Below are positions 1 through 5,963 of a stretch of 12,803 nt of DNA, piece after piece. How positions within the stretch are numbered: the first letter of the stretch is position 1; every line of letters begins with the position of its first letter. This DNA comes from an uncultured Christensenellaceae bacterium (GTDB taxonomy: Bacteria; Bacillota; Clostridia; Christensenellales; CAG-138). The translations under genes and the position numbers were made by a program. A model generated the notes under the pieces. The model ran no database searches, was not told the DNA's origin, and worked only from the letters and a program-made list of their open reading frames with translations. The stretch lies in contig CABSAH010000036.1 of the NCBI GenBank assembly GCA_902475645.1, positions 1 to 12,803 on the forward strand, given 5' to 3'.

Positions 1-93
1 TACCGGACGATAAAATTCATCGTCCACTCATCGTCCGGTAAAAAACATAGACAAACAGGGGCTTGCGGACGCAGTGGACGCAGCGGACGATAG
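1..93. repeat. Cluster of GGACG-type short repeats with a perfect 10-bp inverted repeat
   Basis: Positions 1-10 (TACCGGACGA) and 31-40 (TCGTCCGGTA) are exact reverse complements. Inside this palindrome TCATCGTCC occurs twice, at 17-25 and 28-36, an 11-bp period. Both copies are the complement of a GGACGAT motif also present at 5-11 and 85-91. Two further related units, GGACGCAG, lie at 67-74 and 76-83, giving a 9-bp tandem run of three with the copy at 85-93. The function is unknown. A run of A rather than T follows the palindrome on the plus strand, so it is not an intrinsic terminator for rightward transcription. The window edge prevents seeing what lies to the left. Confidence 0.7.
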
Positions 94-124
94 AGTGTGT
101 ATTGCCGTTAGGGTGGTCTAACAA

Positions 125-156
125 GGGGCGCGGGTTGGAGCAGGTTCGCGCTTTTT
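125..156 (+). terminator. Weak terminator-like hairpin for an upstream gene
   Basis: GCGCG at 128-132 can pair with CGCGC at 147-151 across a 14-nt loop. It is followed directly by five T at 152-156, and the stem can be extended by G-U pairs. The loop is large and the stem short, so this is only a possible terminator for a gene left of the window. Confidence 0.3.
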
Positions 157-183
157 GCTGCTCACCTCATTTCCTCCCCGCTA

Positions 184-212
184 TTGCCCCGATGTGCGAT
201 AGGTGATAGAAT
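184..212 (+). promoter_or_regulatory. Candidate sigma-A promoter for the C39-like peptidase gene
   Basis: TTGCCC at 184-189 (-35, 4 of 6 consensus) and TAGAAT at 207-212 (-10, 5 of 6) are separated by 17 nt. The start codon follows about 40 nt downstream, after an AGGAGG ribosome binding site at 237-242. No alternative promoter of equal quality was seen in the gap. Confidence 0.5.
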
Positions 213-253
213 ATATAAAAATCACATCCTGATATTAGGAGGATATTTAACAA

Positions 254-1975
254 ATGAAGAGATTTGCCACAGTTGTATTGGCGCTTATGTTGGCGCTTGC
301 GTGCGTGCCGGTTTTGGCGGAAAAGGCGGACAGGGAAATTGAGGGCAATTTGGCCGTGCTTACCACCGCCGGGGATTTTGCCGCGGGCAAGCTTGAAAAC
401 GTGGTTGCGGACGAAACCGTGGGCAACGGCGCAATAGTGCTTAAAGAGGGCGAAAGCGAAGGCACATACACAAGCGAGGTGCTTGGCACGGCTCCGTTTG
501 AATACATGGTGGCTTCGTGGTCTGCGGATACCCCCAAGGGCACATGGATAGAGGTTTCCGCCCGCGCGTATGTGGACATGAAAAAGGGCTGGACGGAATG
601 GCTTAGCTGGGGCAAGTGGAGCGACAGCGTGAAGCGCGGCTCCGTATCCGAAGAATGCGACTTGGCCTATATCAGCACGGATGAGTTCATCATTTCCGGC
701 AAGGATGGCGAAACGGCGAGCAAAATACAGCTTAAAGTGACCCTTCATGCCAATAACGAGGGCGTGTCCCCCGCCGTAAGGCAGCTTGGCGCAACGTATA
801 AGAACACGCTTGAAGGGCAGTATATAACCCCCGTTTACTATGGCGAAGCCGTTGAGCTGCCCGAAAAGGTGCTGCTCGATACGCCCGCCTATTCGCAAAT
901 GGTGCGCGAGCAGAGCATTGCAGGCTCCATGTGCAGCGCAACCACCATATGCACCCTGCTCAACGACCGCGGCGAGAATACCCTGCCCGAGGAAATAGCC
1001 CTTATAAATTACGACAGCGACTATGACGGCTTCGGCAACTGGGCGTTCAGCGTGGCGGCGGCGGGCAGCTACGGCTACGAGGCGTTTGTTCAGTATGCCG
1101 ACCTTGACATACTGCGTCAGGAGCTTGCGCACGGCTACAGCGTGGGCATAAGCGTAAGGTATTCCTCCGGCACAAACGGCCAGTATCCTTACCTTGAAAA
1201 CGGCGCTGCTGGCAACACGGCCGGCCATCTTATAACCATAACGGGCTACGAAACCATAGACGGCGTGGACTATTTCTATTCAAGCGACTCCGCCGCCGGA
1301 AGCGATGCGGGCTGCCTTAGGCGTTACCGTGCAGACCAGCTTGACGAAGCATGGGGCGGCAAGGTAGCATATATTATACACGATAAGGAAGAAAACATAT
1401 CCGCCTGCAACCCCAACCGCATAGAGTGCGAGCTTGTGGCGGCGGGAGAGAACGAATACACCCTTATGGCAAACGGCGAGGCCGTGAAGATAGGCAAAAA
1501 CTTCACCGCCGCAAAATGGAAGAGCGACGGCTGCGGCATAATTGCATACTATCTTGAAGGCAAGGACGCAAACGAAGCGCCCATGCCCGAAAACGTAAAG
1601 ACAAGCGACGCCAACCATACCTTCCGCTACACCGTTAAGGGTAGCGATAACGGCAACCTTGCCATAAAGCCCTCCGCGCTGATGGGCGGCATGAAGCAGC
1701 CCGCCACGATGCACCTTTTCATAATGACCAACAGCGGCACAACCTATACCGCAAGCCTTGAGCTGGTGCCGGAGGTGAGCGAAACCCCCGCGCCGGAGCC
1801 CACGGCAGAGCCTGAGCCCACCCAAGCCCCCGCCGAAACCGAGCTGCCCGACACAACGGCGCAGCCTGCGGCGGAGCCGGCGAACGGCCTATCCACCGGA
1901 GCGATAATAGGCATAATAGCGGCGGCAGCGGCGGCTGCGGCAATAATAATAGTTGTTGTAAAAAAGAAGAAATAA
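254..1975 (+). CDS. Secreted, C-terminally membrane-anchored C39-like cysteine peptidase
   Basis: A 573-residue protein predicted to act outside the membrane on an unknown substrate. Residues 1-22 form a signal peptide (basic start, hydrophobic core, cut near VLA-EK). Residues about 70-185 look like a beta-rich module; the tract around 88-122 is rich in Trp and Gly and resembles the region preceding C39-like domains in Firmicutes proteins. Residues about 205-375 match a papain-fold C39-like domain: putative nucleophile Cys227 in SMCSAT, His325 in GHLITITGY, Asp345 in YSSDSAA, with Gln220 as a possible oxyanion residue. A Pro/Glu/Thr-rich linker (about 506-545) leads to an Ala/Ile-rich membrane helix (549-569) and a terminal KKKK. 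There is no LPxTG, so anchoring would be by the helix. The start has AGGAGG at 237-242, 11 nt upstream. The gene is monocistronic. The fold family is fairly sure; proteolytic activity and substrate are not. Confidence 0.8.
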   Translation: MKRFATVVLALMLALACVPVLAEKADREIEGNLAVLTTAGDFAAGKLENVVADETVGNGAIVLKEGESEGTYTSEVLGTAPFEYMVASWSADTPKGTWIEVSARAYVDMKKGWTEWLSWGKWSDSVKRGSVSEECDLAYISTDEFIISGKDGETASKIQLKVTLHANNEGVSPAVRQLGATYKNTLEGQYITPVYYGEAVELPEKVLLDTPAYSQMVREQSIAGSMCSATTICTLLNDRGENTLPEEIALINYDSDYDGFGNWAFSVAAAGSYGYEAFVQYADLDILRQELAHGYSVGISVRYSSGTNGQYPYLENGAAGNTAGHLITITGYETIDGVDYFYSSDSAAGSDAGCLRRYRADQLDEAWGGKVAYIIHDKEENISACNPNRIECELVAAGENEYTLMANGEAVKIGKNFTAAKWKSDGCGIIAYYLEGKDANEAPMPENVKTSDANHTFRYTVKGSDNGNLAIKPSALMGGMKQPATMHLFIMTNSGTTYTASLELVPEVSETPAPEPTAEPEPTQAPAETELPDTTAQPAAEPANGLSTGAIIGIIAAAAAAAAIIIVVVKKKK

Positions 1976-2001
1976 GCGCAAATACGCATAGATGAGCACA
2001 A

Positions 2002-2027
2002 CAGGGGCGACCGCACGGCCGCCCCTG
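2002..2027. terminator. GC-rich hairpin between convergent genes, possible bidirectional terminator
   Basis: CAGGGGCG at 2002-2009 pairs perfectly with CGCCCCTG at 2020-2027. The stem can be lengthened by AAGCGC at 1974-1979 pairing with GCGCTT at 2027-2032, across an interior loop. It sits in the gap between the stop of the C39-like peptidase gene and the end of the antitoxin/toxin remnant on the other strand. Neither strand has a T tract directly after the stem, so it is not a textbook intrinsic terminator. Confidence 0.35.
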
Positions 2028-2044
2028 CGCTTATGCGGGGGAGA

Positions 2045-2101
2045 TTAAATATCATCCAAGTCGCGGCGGGATTTGGGCGAATAGTGAACCTTATTCCTCA
2101 T
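2045..2101 (-). pseudogene. Truncated RelE/ParE-family toxin, N-terminal stump only
   Basis: An ATG at 2101-2099 overlaps the last 11 bases of the antitoxin gene, the usual arrangement for a translationally coupled toxin. It opens an 18-codon frame reading MRNKVHYSPKSRRDLDDI before TAA at 2047-2045. This matches the first beta strand and start of the first helix of RelE/ParE toxins, whose N-termini commonly read like KVxYSPxAxxDLxxI. Full toxins are roughly 85-100 residues, so the rest, including the catalytic C-terminal part, is missing. After the stop only the convergent-gene hairpin and the end of the peptidase gene remain. The family assignment rests on 18 residues plus position next to a Phd/YefM antitoxin, so it is an inference, but both lines agree. 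Confidence 0.6.
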
Positions 2102-2351
2102 TCGCTCTTGCGCTGAAATGCGCCCTCACGTCATCTGAAGTCAGCCAGCCCTCGGCTTCGCCGGAATGACGGCCCTTCGCAAGCTCGTTCATCAGACGGA
2201 TGGAGGCCTGCGCTTTCTCGTAGTCCCGTATATCCACTATGGCGTACCGCCCGCGCCCGTTCTTTGTTAAAAAGACAGGAGCGCCCACAGCCACATCGTG
2301 CAGTACCTCGCTGTAATTGCGCAGGTCGGAAATTGGTTTAATGTTCGGCAT
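2091..2351 (-). CDS. Phd/YefM-family antitoxin, apparently orphaned
   Basis: An 86-residue protein with the Phd/YefM pattern. The N-terminal DNA-binding half begins MPNIKPISDLRNYSEVL, then VAVGAPVFLTKNGRGRYAIVDI, in which the 'P.FLTKNG.G..AIVD' tract (about residues 25-41) is the family hallmark. A charged C-terminal half (about 45-86) would normally wrap and neutralise a RelE/ParE toxin. Known family members also repress their own promoter, helped by toxin binding. The start is supported by AAGGGAG (plus-strand 2361-2367), 9 nt upstream. Only a toxin stump follows, so present function may be limited to DNA binding, cross-neutralising another toxin, or nothing. Isoleucine codons are mixed (2 ATT, 2 ATA, 1 ATC), unlike the ATA-dominated neighbours, but the sample is too small to argue transfer. 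Confidence 0.85.
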   Translation of the reverse strand: MPNIKPISDLRNYSEVLHDVAVGAPVFLTKNGRGRYAIVDIRDYEKAQASIRLMNELAKGRHSGEAEGWLTSDDVRAHFSARANEE

Positions 2352-2374
2352 TGCTATCAGCTCCCTTCATACAT

Positions 2375-2403
2375 AGTATATACAATTCTGCTGTAAAATT
2401 CAA
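2375..2403 (-). promoter_or_regulatory. Promoter of the antitoxin gene
   Basis: Read on the minus strand, TTGAAT (plus 2398-2403, 4 of 6 for -35) and TATACT (plus 2375-2380, 5 of 6 for -10) are exactly 17 nt apart, with the ATG 23 nt beyond the -10. This predicts a short leader carrying only the ribosome binding site, as is common for autoregulated toxin-antitoxin operons. Confidence 0.65.
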
Positions 2404-2475
2404 CGGCAAATTTGGTGCAAAATAACGCAGCATAGCCAAAGGGCGGGAACGGTATTGGGAATACATTCGCGGCAT

Positions 2476-2506
2476 AAAAATATCCCCCCGCTGCTGCGGA
2501 GGGATA
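2476..2506 (-). terminator. Intrinsic terminator of the panT-coaW operon
   Basis: On the minus strand an 11-bp stem with one mismatch (2496-2506 with 2481-2491) and a 4-nt loop is followed at once by TTTTT (plus 2476-2480). It lies 14 nt past the coaW stop. On the plus strand a T run at 2511-2517 follows the same stem after a 4-nt gap, so weak termination in that direction is also possible. Confidence 0.85.
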
Positions 2507-2520
2507 CAGCTTTTTTTAAC

Positions 2521-3354
2521 CTATATTTTAGCGTTGCGTACAAACGGCAGCGCCGCGCCAATGGCGGTTGAAAAGGTTGCGTTTTCGGGAATGAAGAACT
2601 TAACGTCCGATATTTCCTCAACAAAGCCCATCACCTCGGCGGCAATGCTCATGTTGGCAAGGCTTCCCGTAAGCACAACGTCCTTGACGGTATCGTTTCT
2701 CAGCGCGAATACGCTCAGCATACCTATTGTTTGGAACACCATGTTCACAAGGCCGCGTGCGATATCCTCCTTTTCCGTGCCGCTTGTTATTTTGCCGAAG
2801 TTGGACGCGGTAATGTGGGAAGGGAGCGCGCCGACCTCGTTTGTGCATATATCGGATATCATAAGGTCAACCTTGCTCAAATCTCCCTTTTTGGCAAGGC
2901 GCTCCACGGCGGAATGGTCGCTTTCGTGGAACACATGGAAGAACAGCCCCGCAAGCGTGCCGCCGCCCACGCCGCTGCCGCCTATATGCACGCAGCCGAA
3001 GCGCCCCGCCCGCACAAACGCGGTTCCTGTGCCAAGGCTTACAACAAGCGCCTCCTCCTTGCCGCTTAGGGCAAGGCCGCCGTTGCCTATTGCCACAAAT
3101 TCGTCTATGCGCTCCGTGCGTATTCCGTATATGTCGCCGTCAACAAGCGCGGCGCCCACGCCCGTTATAACGAAGCAGGCAACGTCGTTTAGCGATATAT
3201 GGCGCGTGCTTAAAAAGTTGCCTATCGCGCCGTACAGGGAAGTAAGCCTGTCCGACGCTTCCACCCTAAGCGTGCCTATATGCTGGCCGGATTCCTGAAA
3301 ACCGGCTATTTTGGTGGTGGAGCCGCCTATGTCAATGCCCAGCACTACGCCCAT
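2521..3354 (-). CDS. coaW: Type II pantothenate kinase
   Basis: Phosphorylates pantothenate with ATP, the first step of coenzyme A synthesis, in the cytoplasm. The 277-residue protein has the ASKHA/Fumble fold. The N-terminal phosphate loop is GIDIGGSTTK (6-15). The putative catalytic Glu85 in RIDEFVAI lines up with the VEFDA segment of the Staphylococcus aureus enzyme. Further motifs are the second phosphate motif GTGTAF (108-113), HIGGSGVGGGTLAGL (123-137), ITASNFGKI (181-189) and a C-terminal NATFSTAIGAA (258-268). Order and spacing match CoaW rather than CoaA (type I) or CoaX (type III). It starts 12 nt after the S-component gene, with AGGAG 6 nt before the ATG, so the two are co-transcribed. 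BadF/HgdC-type activator ATPases share the N-terminal loop but not the later motifs. Confidence 0.88.
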   Translation of the reverse strand: MGVVLGIDIGGSTTKIAGFQESGQHIGTLRVEASDRLTSLYGAIGNFLSTRHISLNDVACFVITGVGAALVDGDIYGIRTERIDEFVAIGNGGLALSGKEEALVVSLGTGTAFVRAGRFGCVHIGGSGVGGGTLAGLFFHVFHESDHSAVERLAKKGDLSKVDLMISDICTNEVGALPSHITASNFGKITSGTEKEDIARGLVNMVFQTIGMLSVFALRNDTVKDVVLTGSLANMSIAAEVMGFVEEISDVKFFIPENATFSTAIGAALPFVRNAKI

Positions 3355-3366
3355 GGTTCTCTCCTG

Positions 3367-3993
3367 TCAGCTCTTTAATACATATTTCCTAACGGGGTTG
3401 GATACGGCGGGGCATATAACGCCCGCAACTACGGCTTCCGGTATGCCGCTGGTAAGCACGGTGCTGCCGATTATAAGCAGTATGCCCTGACCGGCAAGGG
3501 AGGCGTACTGCTCTCCGAAGAACGCCCATATGCCAAGCATTACGCCGAACGTGTTCACAAGGCTGCCCACAACGCTTGCTATTACCATGGCAAGTATGTT
3601 GTTCTTCATGCTTTTGCTAAGCGCCTTATAAAGCGCGCCCGCAACGGTACCGACCAGTATGCGCGGCACAAAGCATATTACTATGCTGAAAAAGTTGCCC
3701 TGATATTCGCCAAGGGAATAGAACGGCGAAAATACGAACGCTGCCAGCGGCGTGGGCGGGGTGAACGTCCACACTATAAAGCTGAAAAGACCCGCTAATG
3801 CGCCCATGAGCGTGCCTGCCTTGGTGCCGAGCAATATGGATGTTATTATAACGGGTATCATTGCAAGCGTGGCAACTATCGGCCCGACAGCCGGCAGGGA
3901 GCCTAACGGAGTGAAGCAGAATACGGCTTCAATGGCCGCCAAAAGTGCGAACTGAATAAAGAATCGGATAGAATCCTTTTTATTGTTCTGCAT
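3367..3993 (-). CDS. panT: ECF transporter S component, probably pantothenate-specific (PanT-like)
   Basis: A 208-residue, very hydrophobic protein with about five to six membrane helices. It is the substrate-binding subunit that docks on a shared ECF ATPase/EcfT module, which must be encoded elsewhere. The segment from about 26 to 75 (FTPLGSLPAVGPIVATLAMI, then an Ile-rich helix and LLGTKAGTLMGALAGL) is typical of this S-component group. Pantothenate as substrate is inferred from the co-transcribed pantothenate kinase. The start at 3993 is chosen because AAAGGGG (plus 4003-4009) lies 9 nt upstream and the residues MQNNKK begin a normal S-component N-terminus. The reading frame stays open further upstream, but that stretch runs through the promoter and leader and has no membrane or domain character. 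Confidence 0.82.
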   Translation of the reverse strand: MQNNKKDSIRFFIQFALLAAIEAVFCFTPLGSLPAVGPIVATLAMIPVIITSILLGTKAGTLMGALAGLFSFIVWTFTPPTPLAAFVFSPFYSLGEYQGNFFSIVICFVPRILVGTVAGALYKALSKSMKNNILAMVIASVVGSLVNTFGVMLGIWAFFGEQYASLAGQGILLIIGSTVLTSGIPEAVVAGVICPAVSNPVRKYVLKS

Positions 3994-4018
3994 GGGAATA
4001 ATCCCCTTTCTTTTAACC

Positions 4019-4033
4019 GGGGCGGTATGCCCC
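4019..4033 (-). promoter_or_regulatory. Leader hairpin upstream of the panT ribosome binding site
   Basis: On the minus-strand transcript GGGGC, a 5-nt loop (AUACC) and GCCCC form a perfect hairpin ending about 25 nt before the panT start. The CCCC arm could instead pair with the GGGG of the ribosome binding site (plus 4003-4006), and that GGGG could also pair with the CCC just before the AUG. This allows mutually exclusive structures. No known riboswitch class was recognised. Confidence 0.4.
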
Positions 4034-4047
4034 ATAATGATGCCATG

Positions 4048-4076
4048 ATTATACTTTGAAACGCAAATATAATCAA
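4048..4076 (-). promoter_or_regulatory. Promoter of the panT-coaW operon
   Basis: On the minus strand TTGATT (plus 4071-4076) and a perfect TATAAT (plus 4048-4053) are separated by 17 nt. The predicted leader is roughly 45-50 nt. The -35 overlaps one copy of the direct repeat ATCAAGCGG described separately. Confidence 0.75.
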
Positions 4077-4120
4077 GCGGTTCGGATAATACGTTTTTTG
4101 TTTCCATAAATATCAAGCGG
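4072..4120. repeat. Direct repeat ATCAAGCGG, two copies 40 bp apart
   Basis: ATCAAGCGG occurs at 4072-4080 and 4112-4120, exactly 40 bp apart, about four helical turns on the same face. The first overlaps the panT -35 element. The second lies just upstream of it, in the divergent promoter region. This is the geometry of a paired regulator-binding site; no regulator is identified. Confidence 0.5.
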
Positions 4121-4149
4121 CATATTACATAATAAAGCGAAATCCTGTC

Positions 4150-4178
4150 TTTACATGAGGGGCGAATGGAAATATAAT
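4150..4178 (+). promoter_or_regulatory. Promoter of the VanW-family gene
   Basis: TTTACA at 4150-4155 (5 of 6 for -35) and a perfect TATAAT at 4173-4178 are separated by 17 nt. The ATG follows 48 nt after the -10, with AGGGG at 4212-4216 as the probable ribosome binding site. It is divergent from the panT promoter. Confidence 0.75.
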
Positions 4179-4226
4179 AGTAAATACGGCTGATGAAAAA
4201 ATACTGTTTACAGGGGTAGAGGGCAT

Positions 4227-5810
4227 ATGGAAAACAACGCAGGCATAAAGCCGCAGAGGAATACCCGCAAAACGCTGACAATAGTGCTGATATCGCTGCT
4301 TGCGGCGGCGCTGGTGCTTGGGGGCGTGCTTGTTGCGCTCAAGCTCAAGGCGGATAGGGAGGAAGCGGAGCGGCAGAGCATAATCAATTCCGGCGTGTTC
4401 CATAGCGGCATAACCGTAGGCGGCGTGGACGTATCCGGCATGAGCATGGATGCGGCGAGGGACGCGCTGAAGCAGGCGGAGGAAAAGCTGACGGAGGACG
4501 TTGGCTTCACCGTTACCGACGGCGAGCATACATACACGATAGACAAGGGCTTTTTCACCATAACGTATAATACGGAAGAAAAGCTTGCCGAGGCCATGGC
4601 GCTTGGGCGCGCGGGCACGCTTGAGGAGCTTAGGGCGGAGCTTGAGGATATTGCCGCGCAGGGCAGGAGCTTTGGCATAGAATACGATATTGCCGTGCCG
4701 GATTTCACGGCGTTTGCCGCAAGCATAGCGGAGGAGCTGAATACCGATCCCGTGTATGCAACGTTTGGCGTTAAGCAGCTTGAAATAAACAAGGCTACCG
4801 ATGCGCTTGACGCGGTGAACATTGGCAAGGCAGATGACGATACCGTAACCGACCTTAGGGATTTGCGGTTCGATTTTGTTGAAGGCATACCGGGGCACGG
4901 CGTTAACGAGCAGAAGCTTACGGAAGAGCTTAGCGCGCGCACGCAGGCGCGTGAATACGGCGAGGTGAGGTTTGAAGCCGAACCGATAGAGCCGGAGGTG
5001 ACTATTGCCACAATAAAGGAAACGCTTGTTATGCGTTCAAGCGCGTACACAAGCTATGCAAAGGGGCATTACGGCCGCGCCGAGCGCGTGCATAACATGA
5101 CCAAGGCCTGCGGAATGATATACGGCACGGTGCTTCAGCCGGGCGATGTGCTTTCGTGCAACACCCTGCTTGGCCCCAGATACGAAAAATACGGCTGGCA
5201 GCCTGCCCCCGCCGTTATTGAGGGCGGCGCGAATACCGAGGACCAGCCCGGCGGCGGCGTTTGCCAGGTAAGCACAACCATGTATGAGGCGGTGCTGATG
5301 GGCGATTATAATATAGTATACCGTCAGGCTCATTCAAGCAGGCTCAGCTACGTTCCCGGCGGGCTTGACGCAACCATAAACACCGGCACGATAGATTTTA
5401 AGTGGAGCAACGATACCGAAGCCCCCGTATATGTGTTCACATGGATAGATAAGGAGCAAAAGCGCATATGGTGCGAAATATACGGCCTGCCCTTTGGAGA
5501 GGATGCGGGGTTTGACGAAATTGAGCTGATAAGCGAGCGACTGCCGGATATTGAGCCGACCGAAACGGAGTATATTCCCTATTCGGGACTTACCGCGCCG
5601 TATTGGATGCTTAAAAACGCGGCAAAGACGGGCTATGTATACGATTCCTTCAAGTCCTATAAGCTCAACGGCACGGAGGTAAGGCGCGAGAAGATAGCCA
5701 ACACCGTTTACCGTATGCATCCCAAGCGTTACTATGTATGGCCGGGCTACGTTGCGGGTACGCCGCTGCAAGCGGAGTATCAGCTCCCCCTGCCGCAAAA
5801 GAATAACTGA
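4227..5810 (+). CDS. VanW-family membrane-anchored envelope protein
   Basis: A 527-residue protein with a short basic cytoplasmic end (1-16), one membrane helix (about 17-40) and an extracellular remainder. Residues about 55-260 contain the repeated alpha/beta region seen before VanW domains (putative peptidoglycan-binding type, with GITVGGVDVSGMSMDAA at 61-77). Residues about 275-410 are the VanW domain, with LQPGDVLSCNTLLGPR (303-318), PGGGVCQVSTTMYEAV (341-356) and AHSSRLSYVPGGLDATI (368-384). The C-terminal 110 residues carry no domain I can name. VanW proteins occur in some glycopeptide-resistance clusters and widely in Firmicutes genomes; their biochemical role is not established, so resistance should not be assumed. 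The gene has its own promoter and terminator just ahead of the dcw operon. The ATG at 4227 gives a clean transmembrane start. Confidence 0.85.
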   Translation: MENNAGIKPQRNTRKTLTIVLISLLAAALVLGGVLVALKLKADREEAERQSIINSGVFHSGITVGGVDVSGMSMDAARDALKQAEEKLTEDVGFTVTDGEHTYTIDKGFFTITYNTEEKLAEAMALGRAGTLEELRAELEDIAAQGRSFGIEYDIAVPDFTAFAASIAEELNTDPVYATFGVKQLEINKATDALDAVNIGKADDDTVTDLRDLRFDFVEGIPGHGVNEQKLTEELSARTQAREYGEVRFEAEPIEPEVTIATIKETLVMRSSAYTSYAKGHYGRAERVHNMTKACGMIYGTVLQPGDVLSCNTLLGPRYEKYGWQPAPAVIEGGANTEDQPGGGVCQVSTTMYEAVLMGDYNIVYRQAHSSRLSYVPGGLDATINTGTIDFKWSNDTEAPVYVFTWIDKEQKRIWCEIYGLPFGEDAGFDEIELISERLPDIEPTETEYIPYSGLTAPYWMLKNAAKTGYVYDSFKSYKLNGTEVRREKIANTVYRMHPKRYYVWPGYVAGTPLQAEYQLPLPQKNN

Positions 5811-5839
5811 GCATAAAGCACAAACAGCGGAGCATAAAT

Positions 5840-5870
5840 CCCCTGCCCGGGAGAGGCGGGGGTCTTTTTT
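5840..5870 (+). terminator. Intrinsic terminator of the VanW-family gene
   Basis: CCCCTGCC (5840-5847) pairs with GGCGGGGG (5855-5862), 8 pairs including one U-G, over a 7-nt loop. TCTTTTTT follows at 5863-5870. It separates this gene from the dcw promoter downstream. Confidence 0.85.
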
Positions 5871-5918
5871 ATATAAAAACAAGGTGGAAATAATAAAAAA
5901 TATGGGTTTTTGGCATAA

Positions 5919-5943
5919 AAGTGGTGACAAGTGAAACGAAGTG
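5919..5943 (+). promoter_or_regulatory. Putative MraZ operator: three AAGTG repeats at 10-bp spacing
   Basis: AAGTG occurs at 5919-5923, 5929-5933 and 5939-5943, exactly one helical turn apart, spanning the -35 and the spacer of the mraZ promoter. MraZ of E. coli is known to bind three direct repeats with 10-bp periodicity ahead of its own gene, and Mollicute MraZ recognises AAAGTG-like repeats. Position, period and sequence all fit autoregulation of the dcw operon. Confidence 0.7.
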
Positions 5944-5953
5944 GTGGTATAAT
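5924..5953 (+). promoter_or_regulatory. Promoter of the dcw operon
   Basis: GTGACA at 5924-5929 (5 of 6 for -35), an 18-nt spacer and a perfect TATAAT at 5948-5953. It overlaps the putative MraZ repeats, so a bound MraZ oligomer would be expected to block polymerase. The start would fall near 5960, giving a leader of about 60 nt. Confidence 0.75.
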
Positions 5954-5963
5954 CATTCTACAT

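Noticed and set aside
1..93. CRISPR array
   Set aside because: The repeated units are only 8-9 bp, in both orientations and without regular spacers; no cas genes are in the window.
167..1228. A 353-codon minus-strand open frame opposite the C39-like peptidase gene
   Set aside because: Overlaps a better supported plus-strand gene with signal peptide, promoter and ribosome binding site; composition is that of an antisense frame.
254..1975. Sortase-anchored protein or bacteriocin-exporting C39 transporter
   Set aside because: There is no LPxTG-like motif before the C-terminal helix, and no ABC transporter domains are attached to the peptidase domain.
2534..3298. A 254-codon plus-strand open frame opposite coaW
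   Set aside because: Antisense to all the conserved kinase motifs and ends inside the gene; Ser/Pro/Thr-rich shadow translation.
3994..4281. Longer start for the ECF S component, adding about 96 residues
   Set aside because: The extension crosses the panT promoter, the leader hairpin, the divergent promoter and the start of the VanW-family gene. A good ribosome binding site precedes the internal ATG at 3993.
4227..5810. Glycopeptide resistance determinant
   Set aside because: A VanW domain alone does not indicate resistance. No vanH, vanA/B-type ligase, vanX or VanRS two-component genes are present.
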